Of a DNA stretch of 64,000 nt, positions 25,311 to 34,349 are shown piece by piece. The DNA comes from Curtobacterium sp. MCPF17_002 (lineage in GTDB: Bacteria > Actinomycetota > Actinomycetes > Actinomycetales > Microbacteriaceae), in NCBI RefSeq assembly GCF_003234115.2, contig NZ_CP126251.1:3100001-3164000 (forward strand), written 5' to 3'. Made by a program: the position numbers and the translations under genes. The notes beneath the pieces were generated by a model. The model had not been told where the DNA came from, did no database searches, and saw nothing but the letters and a program-made list of their open reading frames with translations. Every line of letters begins with the position of its first letter. Within the stretch, counting starts at the first letter, position 1.

Positions 25311-26933
25311 TCAGGCGGCGCGCGCCTCCAGTGCCTCCTCGTACTCGCGGCGGATGGCGTCACCACCCCGGCGCCGCCAGTCGCGGACGGTCGACCCCCA
25401 GGAGGAGACCTTCGCCCTCCCGAGCAGCACGTCGTTGATCGCGTTCGTCGCGAAGGTGCCGAGCGCCGGTCCCTTCGTCGAGTTCGACGGCGAGTACAGG
25501 CCGTAGACGGGGTTCGGCTGCCCGTCGTCGAGCCACGACGCGAGGGACTCGTACACGGTGTCCGTCATCGCGGCGTTGCCGGCGTAGTAGAGCGGCAGCG
25601 GGCACTCGGTGAAGTACTGCAGCGGGAACTCACCGAGGGCGGTCTCGCTGTTGCCGGTCTTCGTGAGCACGGGGGCGCCGTCGCGGTACTCGAAGTCGCG
25701 GCCCTCGATGCCGAACTTGCGGTACATCCACGCCTCGGTGCCGAAGGGCGAGGCGCACCAGTCGAGCACCTCGAGGAGCATCCTGACCCGCGCCTCGGGC
25801 CCGGCGGCGATCGAGGCGATCGTGTTGTTCGGGTCGCCGAGCCAGGGCTTCGCCGTCCCGCCGGAGGGGCCGACGAAGGGTGCGATCGTCAGCTCGAACC
25901 CGCTGCCGGGCGTGGCCTGCTGCAGCAGCCCGGGGATGGCGCTGTACGTGTCGGACAGCATGAGCGCCGAGCCCTGCACGAACCACACCTTCCCGTTGTA
26001 GGCCGTGATGCTGTCGGGGTGCACGAGGTCCTCGGCGACGAGCTTCCGGGACACATCGAGGAGTTCCACCCACTCCTCGAGCTCGTACATGTGCGTCAGG
26101 CGTCCGCCCTGCTGCTGCCACTGGTTCGGCAGCCCGAGCATCGGCGCGAGGATGTTCGTCGGCACCGAGGCCAGCGCCCACCGGTTCGCATGCGGGTCGG
26201 ACACCTGCCGGCAGAGCTGCACGAACTCGTCGACGCTCGAGAACGCCGGGTCGACGCCGAGTCCCCCGAAGACGTCCTGCCGTCGATGCAGTGCCTGCGA
26301 GGTGAGCGGGCCGCGGGGCACCGGCACGCCGTAGATGCCTCCCGAGAACACCGTGCCGCGCCAGGACGCGGTCGGCAGGTTCGCCAGGTACGGGTAGTCC
26401 CGCACACCGCTGCCGGACAGGTGCGGGCTGAGGTCGGCGGCCTTCGCCTCGAGGAACTGCGGCAGGTACGAGAACGCCCCGTTGATGGTGAAGACGTCGC
26501 CGAGGGTGTCGCCCGCGACCTGCGTGGCGAACTTGCTGCCGAAGTCCGCGTTCGGGGTGATCGTCAGGTCGAGGTCGATCCCCATCCGCTGGTCGAGTCC
26601 CTGCCAGTAGGGGTTGCTCCCCTTCGACGGCGGGATCGGCGAGTTGGTCGGCACGCTGCCGTGCACGGTGGAGCCGTCGCCCGGCTTCCGCGCGGTGGGC
26701 ACCAGGCGGTCGGGGATCCTCCGGAACGCGCTCGGCATGAGCGCGCTGGTCTTCGGCAGCGCCGGTTCCGGTCCTCCGGTCCAGGGCACGTAGTCCGGCA
26801 GCTGCACGGCCTTGTTGATCGCCTTGACGTCCGTCGAGCGGGTCACGGTGGAACAGCCGGCCAGGAGGCCCGTGGCTGCGATCCCGAGACCGCCCCCGAT
26901 GAGCGCGCGGCGGGTGATTCCGTTGTTCGTCAC
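25311..26933 (-). CDS. Extracellular solute-binding lipoprotein of a sugar ABC transporter
   Basis: 540 residues, the long type of family 1 binding protein found with LplB/LplC-like permeases. The signal region contains twin Arg (ITRRALIGGG) and a lipobox LLAGC with Cys27 as the lipidation site, so it should be membrane-anchored outside the cell. Later segments such as GDVFTINGAF, LSPHL and GIYGVPVPRG fit the two-lobe binding fold. The GTG start lies 5 bp after the stop of the second permease gene. The ligand is probably an oligosaccharide, by analogy with B. subtilis LplA/YtcQ; this is inference. Confidence 0.88.
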   Translation of the reverse strand: MTNNGITRRALIGGGLGIAATGLLAGCSTVTRSTDVKAINKAVQLPDYVPWTGGPEPALPKTSALMPSAFRRIPDRLVPTARKPGDGSTVHGSVPTNSPIPPSKGSNPYWQGLDQRMGIDLDLTITPNADFGSKFATQVAGDTLGDVFTINGAFSYLPQFLEAKAADLSPHLSGSGVRDYPYLANLPTASWRGTVFSGGIYGVPVPRGPLTSQALHRRQDVFGGLGVDPAFSSVDEFVQLCRQVSDPHANRWALASVPTNILAPMLGLPNQWQQQGGRLTHMYELEEWVELLDVSRKLVAEDLVHPDSITAYNGKVWFVQGSALMLSDTYSAIPGLLQQATPGSGFELTIAPFVGPSGGTAKPWLGDPNNTIASIAAGPEARVRMLLEVLDWCASPFGTEAWMYRKFGIEGRDFEYRDGAPVLTKTGNSETALGEFPLQYFTECPLPLYYAGNAAMTDTVYESLASWLDDGQPNPVYGLYSPSNSTKGPALGTFATNAINDVLLGRAKVSSWGSTVRDWRRRGGDAIRREYEEALEARAA

Positions 26934-26938
26934 AGTGT

Positions 26939-27865
26939 TCAGCCCTTCACCGCACCGGTCAGGACACCCTTGGCGAAGTGCCGCTGCAGGAACGGGTAGA
27001 CGATGAGGATCGGCACGATCGAGACCACGAGGATCGCCATCTGGATCGAGGCCTGCGGGGGCAACGCGTCCGACGAGGTACCGAGGTCGGCACCGCCGAG
27101 CTGCGTGTTGTTGATGACGTAAGTGCGGAGGACGAGCTGCAGCGGCCACTTCGCGGTGTCGTTGATGTACAGCAGCGCGTTGAAGAAGGCGTTCCAGTAC
27201 CCGACCGCGTAGAACAGCCCGATCACGGCGAGGACGGCCTTCGACAGCGGCAGCACGATCCGCCAGAACACCGCGAAGTCCCCGGCACCGTCGATGCGGG
27301 CGGACTCGATGAGCTCCTTCGGGATCGCCATGAAGAACGACCGCATCACGATGACGTTGAAGGCGCTGAGGGCGGTCGGCAGGATGAGCGCCCAGTACGA
27401 GTCGAGCAGCCCGAACTGCTTCACGACGAGGTAGTTCGGGATGAGCCCGGGCGCGAACAGCAGGCTGACGAGCACGAGACCCAGGACGAACCCGGAGCCG
27501 TACGAGCCGGGGCGGCTCAGGGCGTAGGCGAGCATCGCGCTCACGAACAGGCTGATGAGCGTGCCGACCAGGGTGATGCCGATCGACACGACCATGGCGC
27601 GGGTCACGACGCCGCCGGCGAGGATGCTCTCGTACGCGCCGAGGTCGAGTCCCTTCGGCCACATCACGAACCCACCGGCGTCGTTCACCTGGGCGACGGG
27701 CGCGAGGCTCGTCGACACGATCCCGACGAAGGGCAGGATCACGACGAGGCAGATCACGAGCAGGACGAAGCCGGTGAGCAGGCGTCCGGGTAGCGGTGCC
27801 GCGTCGAGCGTGCGGCGCTTCCTCCGCTTCGCCCCGGGGACGGTCACGGTGTGCGTGGCGGTCAT
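26939..27865 (-). CDS. ABC transporter permease, CUT1 sugar type (LplC-like)
   Basis: 308 residues with six membrane segments. The EAA loop that docks the ATPase is ESARIDGAGDFAVFWRIVLPL. GAGGGAAG-type purine sequence (GAAGGAGG, 5 nt before the ATG) gives a strong ribosome site, and the start overlaps the upstream permease stop as ATGA. It is the second gene of a permease-permease-binding-protein operon. No ATPase gene is present, so a shared MsmX/MsmK-type ATPase elsewhere is expected. Confidence 0.9.
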   Translation of the reverse strand: MTATHTVTVPGAKRRKRRTLDAAPLPGRLLTGFVLLVICLVVILPFVGIVSTSLAPVAQVNDAGGFVMWPKGLDLGAYESILAGGVVTRAMVVSIGITLVGTLISLFVSAMLAYALSRPGSYGSGFVLGLVLVSLLFAPGLIPNYLVVKQFGLLDSYWALILPTALSAFNVIVMRSFFMAIPKELIESARIDGAGDFAVFWRIVLPLSKAVLAVIGLFYAVGYWNAFFNALLYINDTAKWPLQLVLRTYVINNTQLGGADLGTSSDALPPQASIQMAILVVSIVPILIVYPFLQRHFAKGVLTGAVKG

Positions 27866-28875
27866 CGCGCCTCCTTCTGGTAGACGCCCGCTTCGCCGAA
27901 GACGTGCGCGAGCTTGTTGGCTCCGAGGACGAGCAGGACGCCGACGACGCCCTTCACCAGGCCGACGGCGGCGGCGACGCCCCACTGCCCGCCGAGCACG
28001 CCGTTGTTGTAGACGTAGGTGTCGAGGACCTCGCTCGCGGCCCGGCCGACGGCCTGCTGCTGGAGGAGGATCTGCTCGAACCCGACGGTCAGGGAGTCCC
28101 CGAGCCGCAGGATGAGCAGCAGGATGATGATGCCGCGCATGCCGGGCAGGGTGACGTGCCACAGCTGCCGCCAGCGCGAGGCGCCGTCCATCTTCGCGGC
28201 CTCGTACAGGCTCGCGTCGATCGAGCTGAGCACCGCGAGGAACAGGATCGTCGCCCAGCCGGTGTCCTTCCAGATCACCTGGCTGGTGAGCAGCGCGACG
28301 AAGCCGTTCGGGTTGCCGAGGAAGTCGATCGCGTCACCACCCGCGGCGCGGATCGCGTTGTTGACGAGCCCCGAGCCGCCGAGGATCTGCTGGAACACCG
28401 CGACGACGATCACCCACGACAGGAAGTGCGGCAGGTAGAGGATCGACTGCACGACGCCCTTGATGCGCTCGGACAGCAGCGAGTTGAGCATGATCGCGAG
28501 GATGATCGGCGCGGGGAACACGAACACGACCTGCACGAGCGTGATGAGGAGCGTGTTGCCGAGCGCGCGGAGGAACTCCGGGTCGCCGTCGAACACCACC
28601 GCGAAGTTCTCGACGCCGACCCAGGGGCTGCGGCCGAGCGGCACGAAGGGCAGGTACTCCTGGAACGCGATGAGGTTCCCGAGGAGCGGCAGGTAGTGGA
28701 ACCCGAGCAGCAGCGCGACACCGGGCAGCCCCATCAGGAGCAGGACCTTGTCGCGCCGGATCCGCTGCCACCTGCTGCGGCGGCGGAGCCCGGGGTCGGG
28801 CGGTGGCGCAGCACCGGGGTCGTGGTGTGCAGCGGTCCGCGTGCGGTTCGTCGCACGGTCGTCGAGCTTGGTCAC
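27862..28875 (-). CDS. ABC transporter permease, CUT1 sugar type (LplB-like)
   Basis: 337 residues. An Arg/Pro-rich cytoplasmic N-terminus (about 45 residues) precedes six membrane segments; the ATPase-docking loop is EAAKMDGASRWRQLWHVTLPG. The GTG at 28875 is preferred over an upstream ATG at 28974 because GGAGGGGG lies 8 nt before it and the longer form would cover the divergent promoter region. It heads the operon and is divergent from two Gfo/Idh dehydrogenase genes that probably act on the imported sugar. Confidence 0.88.
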   Translation of the reverse strand: MTKLDDRATNRTRTAAHHDPGAAPPPDPGLRRRSRWQRIRRDKVLLLMGLPGVALLLGFHYLPLLGNLIAFQEYLPFVPLGRSPWVGVENFAVVFDGDPEFLRALGNTLLITLVQVVFVFPAPIILAIMLNSLLSERIKGVVQSILYLPHFLSWVIVVAVFQQILGGSGLVNNAIRAAGGDAIDFLGNPNGFVALLTSQVIWKDTGWATILFLAVLSSIDASLYEAAKMDGASRWRQLWHVTLPGMRGIIILLLILRLGDSLTVGFEQILLQQQAVGRAASEVLDTYVYNNGVLGGQWGVAAAVGLVKGVVGVLLVLGANKLAHVFGEAGVYQKEAR

Positions 28876-28921
28876 TCGTGGGCCCCCTCCGTTGGATTCC
28901 TGGAGCGACCCTGGCGTCCGT

Positions 28922-28984
28922 GGCAACCGTCCGGCAACCCGTTGCCAAACCTTTCCATCGTTGTAACGGTCCATCTCCTACGCT
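28922..28984. promoter_or_regulatory. Divergent promoter with candidate LacI-type operators
   Basis: A perfect palindrome GGCAACCCGTTGCC lies at 28933-28946, with a further GGCAACCG half-site at 28922-28929 and a second palindrome CGTTGTAACG at 28959-28968. TACGCT at 28979-28984 is 6 nt before the Gfo/Idh ATG (leaderless). Palindromes with a central C-G such as CAACCCGTTG are usual for LacI-family regulators, and a lacI-type gene lies about 5 kb downstream. Which protein binds is inference. Confidence 0.55.
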
Positions 28985-28990
28985 GGCACC

Positions 28991-30013
28991 ATGACGCTGC
29001 AGTCGAGCCCCCGCCCACGGAGACGGATCGGCCTGGTGGGAGCGGGCGGCATCGCGGTCGCCCACGTCCCCGGCCTGCTCCGGCTCGGCGACGTCGTGGT
29101 GCACTCGCAGGAGGGCGCCCGGGCACTCGTCGACGCCTTCGCGGACGAGGCCGCCGCGGTCGGCAGCACGTTCACCGTCGCCGACTCCCTCGACGAGCTC
29201 CTCGCCTCGGTCGACGTGGTGGACGTGGTCGTACCCACCCCCGCGCACGCACCGGTCGTCCGGGCAGCGCTCGCCGCCGGCAAGCACGTCGTGTCCGAGA
29301 AACCGCTCGCCCGCACGGACGCCGACGCCGCGGACCTCGTCGCCCGCGCCGACGCCGCCGGCCTGCAGCTCTACCCGGCCCACGTCGTCCGCTGGTTCCC
29401 CGCGTACGCACGGCTGCACGAGGCCGTCACCGCCGGCCTGCTCGGCGACCTCGCCGTCCTGCGGTTCTCGCGCGCCGGCGCCTTCCCGACGCGCGTCGCC
29501 TGGTTCGGCGACCGGGCCCAGTCCGGCGGGATCGTGATGGACCAGATGATCCACGACCTCGACGTCGCCCGGTGGGTCGCCGGCGAGGTCGTCCGGGTCT
29601 CCGCCGTGTCCGTCCGCACCGGCGACGACGAGCACCCGGTCGAGGCCGCGCACGTGCTCCTCACCCACGCGTCCGGCGCGATCAGCCACGTCGCCGGTCT
29701 GTGGGGACCGCAGCACCTCGCCTTCACCACCGAGTACTCCGTGACGGGCACGCTCGGCAGCCTGTCGCACTCGTCCCTCGCCGAGGAACCCACCCGCAGC
29801 GACCTCGCCGCACCGACCGCGGTGGACGGCTTCCTGCCGGCGGTCGACCCCGGCGAGGACCCGTACGCCCTCGAGCTCGCGGCCTTCGTCGCCGCGTTCG
29901 AGGGCGGCCCGCTCCCCCGGGTCACGGCAGCGGACGGCGCCGTCGCGGTCCGGATCGCGAACGCCGCGCTCGAGTCGATCGAGTCCGGGCAGCCCGTGGA
30001 GGTCTCGCTGTGA
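28991..30013 (+). CDS. Gfo/Idh/MocA-family oxidoreductase (first of pair)
   Basis: 340 residues. The N-terminal NAD(P)-binding motif is GLVGAGGIAVAH (about residues 14-25); the conserved EKP of the family is in VVSEKPLA near residue 103. A C-terminal alpha/beta substrate domain follows (GGIVMDQMIHDLDVARW). Such enzymes oxidise or epimerise sugars, inositols or sugar acids. It is divergent from the sugar ABC operon and overlaps the next dehydrogenase gene by 4 nt (GTGA). Leaderless start supported by TACGCT. Confidence 0.9.
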   Translation: MTLQSSPRPRRRIGLVGAGGIAVAHVPGLLRLGDVVVHSQEGARALVDAFADEAAAVGSTFTVADSLDELLASVDVVDVVVPTPAHAPVVRAALAAGKHVVSEKPLARTDADAADLVARADAAGLQLYPAHVVRWFPAYARLHEAVTAGLLGDLAVLRFSRAGAFPTRVAWFGDRAQSGGIVMDQMIHDLDVARWVAGEVVRVSAVSVRTGDDEHPVEAAHVLLTHASGAISHVAGLWGPQHLAFTTEYSVTGTLGSLSHSSLAEEPTRSDLAAPTAVDGFLPAVDPGEDPYALELAAFVAAFEGGPLPRVTAADGAVAVRIANAALESIESGQPVEVSL

Positions 30014-31035
30014 CGCTCCGGGTCGGCGTGCTGTCGTTCGCCCACACGCACGCCATCGGGTACCTGTCCGCCCTCGCCGCGATGCCCGACGTCGAGGTGC
30101 TCGGGTCCGACCCCGGCGGGGTCTCCACCGGCCCGTCCACCGGCGAACTGCGGGGCGCTGCGCTCGCCGCCGCGCTCGGCGTCACGTACGCCGACTCGTA
30201 CGACGAACTGTTCGCGTGGGGCCCGGACGCCGTCGTCGTCACCAGCGAGAACGCCCGGCACCGGGAGCTCGTCGAACGCGCAGCCGCAGCCGGTGCGCAC
30301 GTGCTCTGCGAGAAGCCGCTCGCGACCACGTGGGAGGACGGGCTCGCGATCCGCGACGCGGTGCAGCGCGCCGGGGTCCAGCTGATGATGGCGTTCCCGG
30401 TGCGGTTCGCCTCGGCGTTCGACCGGCTGCGCGCCACCCACGACTCGGGAGCGCTCGGCACCGTCTTCTCGGTCCGCGGCGCCAACAACGGCATGCTCCC
30501 CCTCACCCGCGACTGGTTCACCGACCCCGAGCTGAGCGGCGGCGGCGCGATCGTCGACCACGTCGTGCACATCGCCGACCTGCTCGACGGCCTCACCGGT
30601 GCGGCCCCGGTGTCGGTCACGGCGGTGGCGAACCGCGTCCTGCACGCCGAACGGGCGCGGGCCGAGACCGCGGGACTCGTGACCGTGACGTACGACACCG
30701 GCATGATCGCGACGATCGACTGCTCGTGGAGCCGCCCCGACACGTCCCCGGTGTGGGGCGGGCTCACGCTCGACGTCGCGGGCACCGGTGGGACCGTGTC
30801 GGTGGACTTCTTCGGCGCGGCCGCCCGAGGCCTCCACGCGGTTGACGGCCGTCCCATCGAGCTCCGGTACGGCGCCGACCACGACGTGCCGATGCTCCGC
30901 ACGTTCCTCGACGCGGTGCGGTCGGGCGTCCAGCCCCAGCCGGACGTGGACGTCGGGCTCCGGACGCTGTCCGTCGTCCTCGCCGCGCAGGAGTCGGTGC
31001 GGACCGGGCGGACGGTCACCGTCCCGACGACGTGA
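30010..31035 (+). CDS. Gfo/Idh/MocA-family oxidoreductase (second of pair)
   Basis: 341 residues. It begins VTLRVGVLSFAHTHAIGYLSAL, where the usual GxGxxG is replaced by LSFAHTHA, as in a known subgroup of the family that keeps the Rossmann fold but has a His-rich first loop. The EKP motif is in VLCEKPLA, and GGGAIVDHVVHIADLLDGL is the substrate-domain signature. The start codon overlaps the first dehydrogenase stop. Working as a pair, the two could carry out oxidation and reduction steps of one sugar conversion; this is inference. Confidence 0.88.
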   Translation: MTLRVGVLSFAHTHAIGYLSALAAMPDVEVLGSDPGGVSTGPSTGELRGAALAAALGVTYADSYDELFAWGPDAVVVTSENARHRELVERAAAAGAHVLCEKPLATTWEDGLAIRDAVQRAGVQLMMAFPVRFASAFDRLRATHDSGALGTVFSVRGANNGMLPLTRDWFTDPELSGGGAIVDHVVHIADLLDGLTGAAPVSVTAVANRVLHAERARAETAGLVTVTYDTGMIATIDCSWSRPDTSPVWGGLTLDVAGTGGTVSVDFFGAAARGLHAVDGRPIELRYGADHDVPMLRTFLDAVRSGVQPQPDVDVGLRTLSVVLAAQESVRTGRTVTVPTT

Positions 31036-31077
31036 CCCCCGGGGGCGGCCCCGCCGCGGACGGTGCTGCAGGTCGGA

Positions 31078-31113
31078 CGGGAGGCGCGTGGCGGCGCCGT
31101 CCCGCGCCTCCCG
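31078..31113. repeat. GGAGGCGCG-family palindrome, copy 4
   Basis: CGGGAGGCGCG (31078-31088) pairs perfectly with CGCGCCTCCCG (31103-31113) around a 14-nt loop containing GGCGCC. It ends the Gfo/Idh operon, 42 bp after the stop. Confidence 0.75.
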
Positions 31114-31192
31114 GATTCGTGTCGGTGACGTTCCGGGCGGTACCGTCCCAGGGAGCGGTCCGGACCACCGACCGCGGAGCAGGGAGGGTCTC

Positions 31193-33388
31193 GTGACCGT
31201 CGCGCCGCCGCGCGCAACGCGCCATGCTCCCGTCGGACGCCACCGTTCCGGCCGGACGCCGCGCCACCCGGGCACCGCGGCGTCCACCAGGGACCTGCGG
31301 CTCGAGATCCAGGCCGTCCGCGCGATCGCCATCGCCGTGGTGGTCGTCTACCACCTGTTCCCCCGGGTCCTGCCCGGCGGCTACGTGGGCGTCGACGTCT
31401 TCTTCGTCATCTCCGGGTTCCTCATCACCGCGCACATCGCGAAGCCCCTGAGCACCGGACGGTTCAGCTTCCGCGTCTTCTACGCGCGACGCGCCTGGCG
31501 GCTCCTGCCGGCATCGATGGCGACGCTCTTCGTGACCGTGATCCTGACGGCGGTCTTCGTCCCCCGGACGCTCTGGAAGGACTTCACCGAGCAGATCATC
31601 GCCAGCGCCCTCTACGTCGAGAACTGGGCGCTCGCCGGGAACTCCGTCGACTACTCGGCGCTGGCGTCGGACTCGAGCATCGTCCAGCACTTCTGGTCGC
31701 TGTCCACCGAGGAACAGTTCTACGCCGTCTGGCCGCTCGTCCTGTGGTTCTGCGCGTTCCTGCGGTACCGACGTCGCCGACGGAACGGCGTGTCCCTGGC
31801 GCCGGCGATCGCCATCGCACTCGGCGCCGTGTTCGTGCTGTCCTTGGCGTCCTCGATCTGGGAGACCGCGCACTCCCCCGCGTCCTACTTCCTGACGACC
31901 ACCCGGGCGTGGGAGTTCGCCGCCGGCGGGTTGCTCTGGCTCGGGTTGCAGCGCGTCCGCATCCCGGCGGCGCTCGCCGCGACGATGAGCTGGGCGGGCC
32001 TCGCCCTCATCGTGACGACCTCGCTCCGGTTCGACGCGTCCACGCCGTTCCCGAGCTGGACCGCGCTCATCCCCGTGATCGGGGTGGCGCTCATCATCGC
32101 GGGCGGGATGCCCGCGCCGCGGTGGGGGCCGGCGTTCCTCTACCGGCTCCGCGGCGTGCAGTGGCTCGGTGACGTCTCCTACTCGCTGTACCTCTGGCAC
32201 TGGCCGCTGCTCATCGTGATGCCGTTCGTCATCGGGCTGACCACCGGCGAAGCGACCCTGCTCTGGGCGAAGGGGCTCGTCCTCGTCCTCGCACTCGTGC
32301 TCGCCCACTTCTCACGCCGGCTCATCGAGCAGCCGGTGATCGCGTTCTCCGCCGAACGCATGCGCGCCCCGCGCCCGCGGCACCGTGGGATCCTCGTGCT
32401 CGCCGTCGCCGGCATGCTCGTCGTCGCCCTGCCCGCCGCCGGGATGTACGGTTCGGTCGTCCGGGAGCAGTCGGCGAGCGCCACCACCGGAGTCACCACG
32501 GCGGCGGACGGCACCCTCACCAGCCCCGACTGCTACGGCGCCGCCGCGATGCAGCCCGGCGCGGACTGCCCGCAGGTGGCCGCCTCCGACATCAGCCCGA
32601 GCCCGGTGCAGGCCGCCGCCGACGACTTCGCCGACCAGTCCGGCAGCGGCTGCCAGATCGCCGGCGACGACACGACCGTCAAGGGCTGCGAGGTCGGCGA
32701 CCCCGACGGCACCGTCCGGCTCGCGATCGTCGGGGACTCGCACGCCGCGAACGTCGTCCCGTCCCTGCAGATCATCGCGAAGGCGAAGCACTGGAGCCTC
32801 ACGACGTACCTGCACTCGGGCTGCCCGATGACCCGGGCGCTCGTGACCGAGTCGTGCAACACGTGGAAGGCCGACACGCTCGAGCGCCTCCAGCAGGAGC
32901 GCTACGACGTGGTGTTCGTCGCCGCGATGTCCCGCACACCGTGGCCGCACGGCATCATCCGGCAGGCCGACCAGCTGACGCCGGCGATCCGTGACGCCGC
33001 AGCCGCCGCCTACGCCAAGACGTGGGTGCGGCTGCAGCAGGCCGGGTCCGCCGTCGTCGCCCTGCGGGACAACCCCGACCCCGGCATCGGCGGGGTGTCC
33101 GACGTGCCGAGCTGTGTCGAGCAGCACGGCGACGGGGCGGCCTGCGACGTCAGCGAGGCCGACGCGCTCCTCGACGACCCGGTCGCGGAGGCCGCACGGA
33201 CGACGCCCGGCGTCACGCTGATCGACCCGACCGCGATGTTCTGTGCGGACGGCAGCTGCCCCGCGGTCATCGGCGGGGTCGTCGTGTACCGGCAGGTGCA
33301 GCACGTGACCCAGACCTACGCGCGGTCGATGGCGCCGTTCCTCGAGCCCGAGGTGACGGCGGCGGTCGACGCGGCCCTGGCCCGCTGA
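31193..33388 (+). CDS. Acyltransferase-3/SGNH fusion (OafA/YrhL type)
   Basis: 731 residues. The N-terminal part (residues about 35-380) has 10 or 11 membrane segments with the AT3 landmarks RAIAIAVVVVYH, GGYVGVDVFFVISGFLI, and WSLSTEEQFYAVWP. The C-terminal extracytoplasmic part is an SGNH esterase-like domain whose nucleophile motif is GDSH (Asp515-Ser516-His517). Proteins of this plan O-acetylate cell-surface glycans: the membrane part moves the acyl group and the SGNH part transfers it. The GTG at 31193 follows AGGGAGGG by 4 nt. The natural substrate is unknown. Confidence 0.9.
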   Translation: MTVAPPRATRHAPVGRHRSGRTPRHPGTAASTRDLRLEIQAVRAIAIAVVVVYHLFPRVLPGGYVGVDVFFVISGFLITAHIAKPLSTGRFSFRVFYARRAWRLLPASMATLFVTVILTAVFVPRTLWKDFTEQIIASALYVENWALAGNSVDYSALASDSSIVQHFWSLSTEEQFYAVWPLVLWFCAFLRYRRRRRNGVSLAPAIAIALGAVFVLSLASSIWETAHSPASYFLTTTRAWEFAAGGLLWLGLQRVRIPAALAATMSWAGLALIVTTSLRFDASTPFPSWTALIPVIGVALIIAGGMPAPRWGPAFLYRLRGVQWLGDVSYSLYLWHWPLLIVMPFVIGLTTGEATLLWAKGLVLVLALVLAHFSRRLIEQPVIAFSAERMRAPRPRHRGILVLAVAGMLVVALPAAGMYGSVVREQSASATTGVTTAADGTLTSPDCYGAAAMQPGADCPQVAASDISPSPVQAAADDFADQSGSGCQIAGDDTTVKGCEVGDPDGTVRLAIVGDSHAANVVPSLQIIAKAKHWSLTTYLHSGCPMTRALVTESCNTWKADTLERLQQERYDVVFVAAMSRTPWPHGIIRQADQLTPAIRDAAAAAYAKTWVRLQQAGSAVVALRDNPDPGIGGVSDVPSCVEQHGDGAACDVSEADALLDDPVAEAARTTPGVTLIDPTAMFCADGSCPAVIGGVVVYRQVQHVTQTYARSMAPFLEPEVTAAVDAALAR

Positions 33389-33407
33389 CTCCGGGCATGC
33401 TGGGGGC

Positions 33408-34220
33408 ATGACCTTCGAGCAGCACGCGCAGTCGTTCGGAGCGGCGGCGGACGCCTACGAGCGAGGACGGCCGGGGTACCCGGACGAGGTGGCGGACTGG
33501 CTGGTGCCGGACGGGGCGGGCGCGGACGGGGCGGGCCGCGGCGCGGGCGCGGAGGGGGCGGGCGCGGACGGGGCTCGTGTCGTCGTGGACGTCGGGGCGG
33601 GGACCGGGAAGTTCACGCGGACGCTGCTCGGCCGGGCGGGCCGCAGCGTCACCGGCGTCCCGTTCGAGGTCGTCGCCGTGGAGCCGGACGCCGCGATGCG
33701 GGCACGTCTGACCGCGGCGCTGCCCGGGGTCCGGGCTCTCGACGGCACCGGTGAGTCGATCCCCCTCGAGGACGGGTCCGCCGACGCGGTGACGTTCGCG
33801 CAGGCCTGGCACTGGGTCGACCCGGCACGCGGTGCCGCCGAGGTCGCCCGGGTCCTCCGTCCCGGCGGCGTGCTCGGCCTCGTGTGGAACGTGCGGGACG
33901 AGACACGGCCCTGGTCGGCACGGCTCGGCGCACTCATGAAGCAGCCGGAGTCCCGGGTGATGGACTACGGCGCGCCCGTCGTCGGCGCCCCGTTCGACGG
34001 CGGCGAGTACCGGCGGTTCCCGTGGGTGCACGAGCAGGAGCGGTCGGCGTTCCTCGACATGGTCGCGTCGCGGAGCTACGTCATCGTCCGACCACCGGAG
34101 GAGCGGGCGGCGCTGCTCGACGCCGTGCAGCGACTGCTCGACGAGGACCCGGACACCGCCGGCCGAGCGACCGTCCCGGTGGCGTACACGACGCACGTGC
34201 ACCGGTACCTGCGGCCCTGA
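33408..34220 (+). CDS. SAM-dependent methyltransferase (class I)
   Basis: 270 residues. Motif I is VVVDVGAGTGKFTR (about residue 58), followed by the acidic VVAVEPD, and FAQAWHWVDPARGAAEVARVLRPGGVLGLVW, which is typical of methyltransferase type 11 proteins. A Gly-Ala-rich, roughly 20-residue low-complexity insert (GADGAGRGAGAEGAGADG) precedes motif I and is encoded by a GC-only repeat. Small-molecule substrate unknown. CATGCT lies 6 nt before the ATG. Confidence 0.85.
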   Translation: MTFEQHAQSFGAAADAYERGRPGYPDEVADWLVPDGAGADGAGRGAGAEGAGADGARVVVDVGAGTGKFTRTLLGRAGRSVTGVPFEVVAVEPDAAMRARLTAALPGVRALDGTGESIPLEDGSADAVTFAQAWHWVDPARGAAEVARVLRPGGVLGLVWNVRDETRPWSARLGALMKQPESRVMDYGAPVVGAPFDGGEYRRFPWVHEQERSAFLDMVASRSYVIVRPPEERAALLDAVQRLLDEDPDTAGRATVPVAYTTHVHRYLRP

Positions 34221-34349
34221 CGGGTGCCGTCGTGTCTGCCTGCTGGTTGTCGGTGTGCCGGCCCGCTGGGTGCCGGCCCGCGCCCTGCCGGGTGTCGGCC
34301 CGCCAGCCTGACGCCGTTCGACGCCTCCGCCCGCGCTACGCTCGTCCCG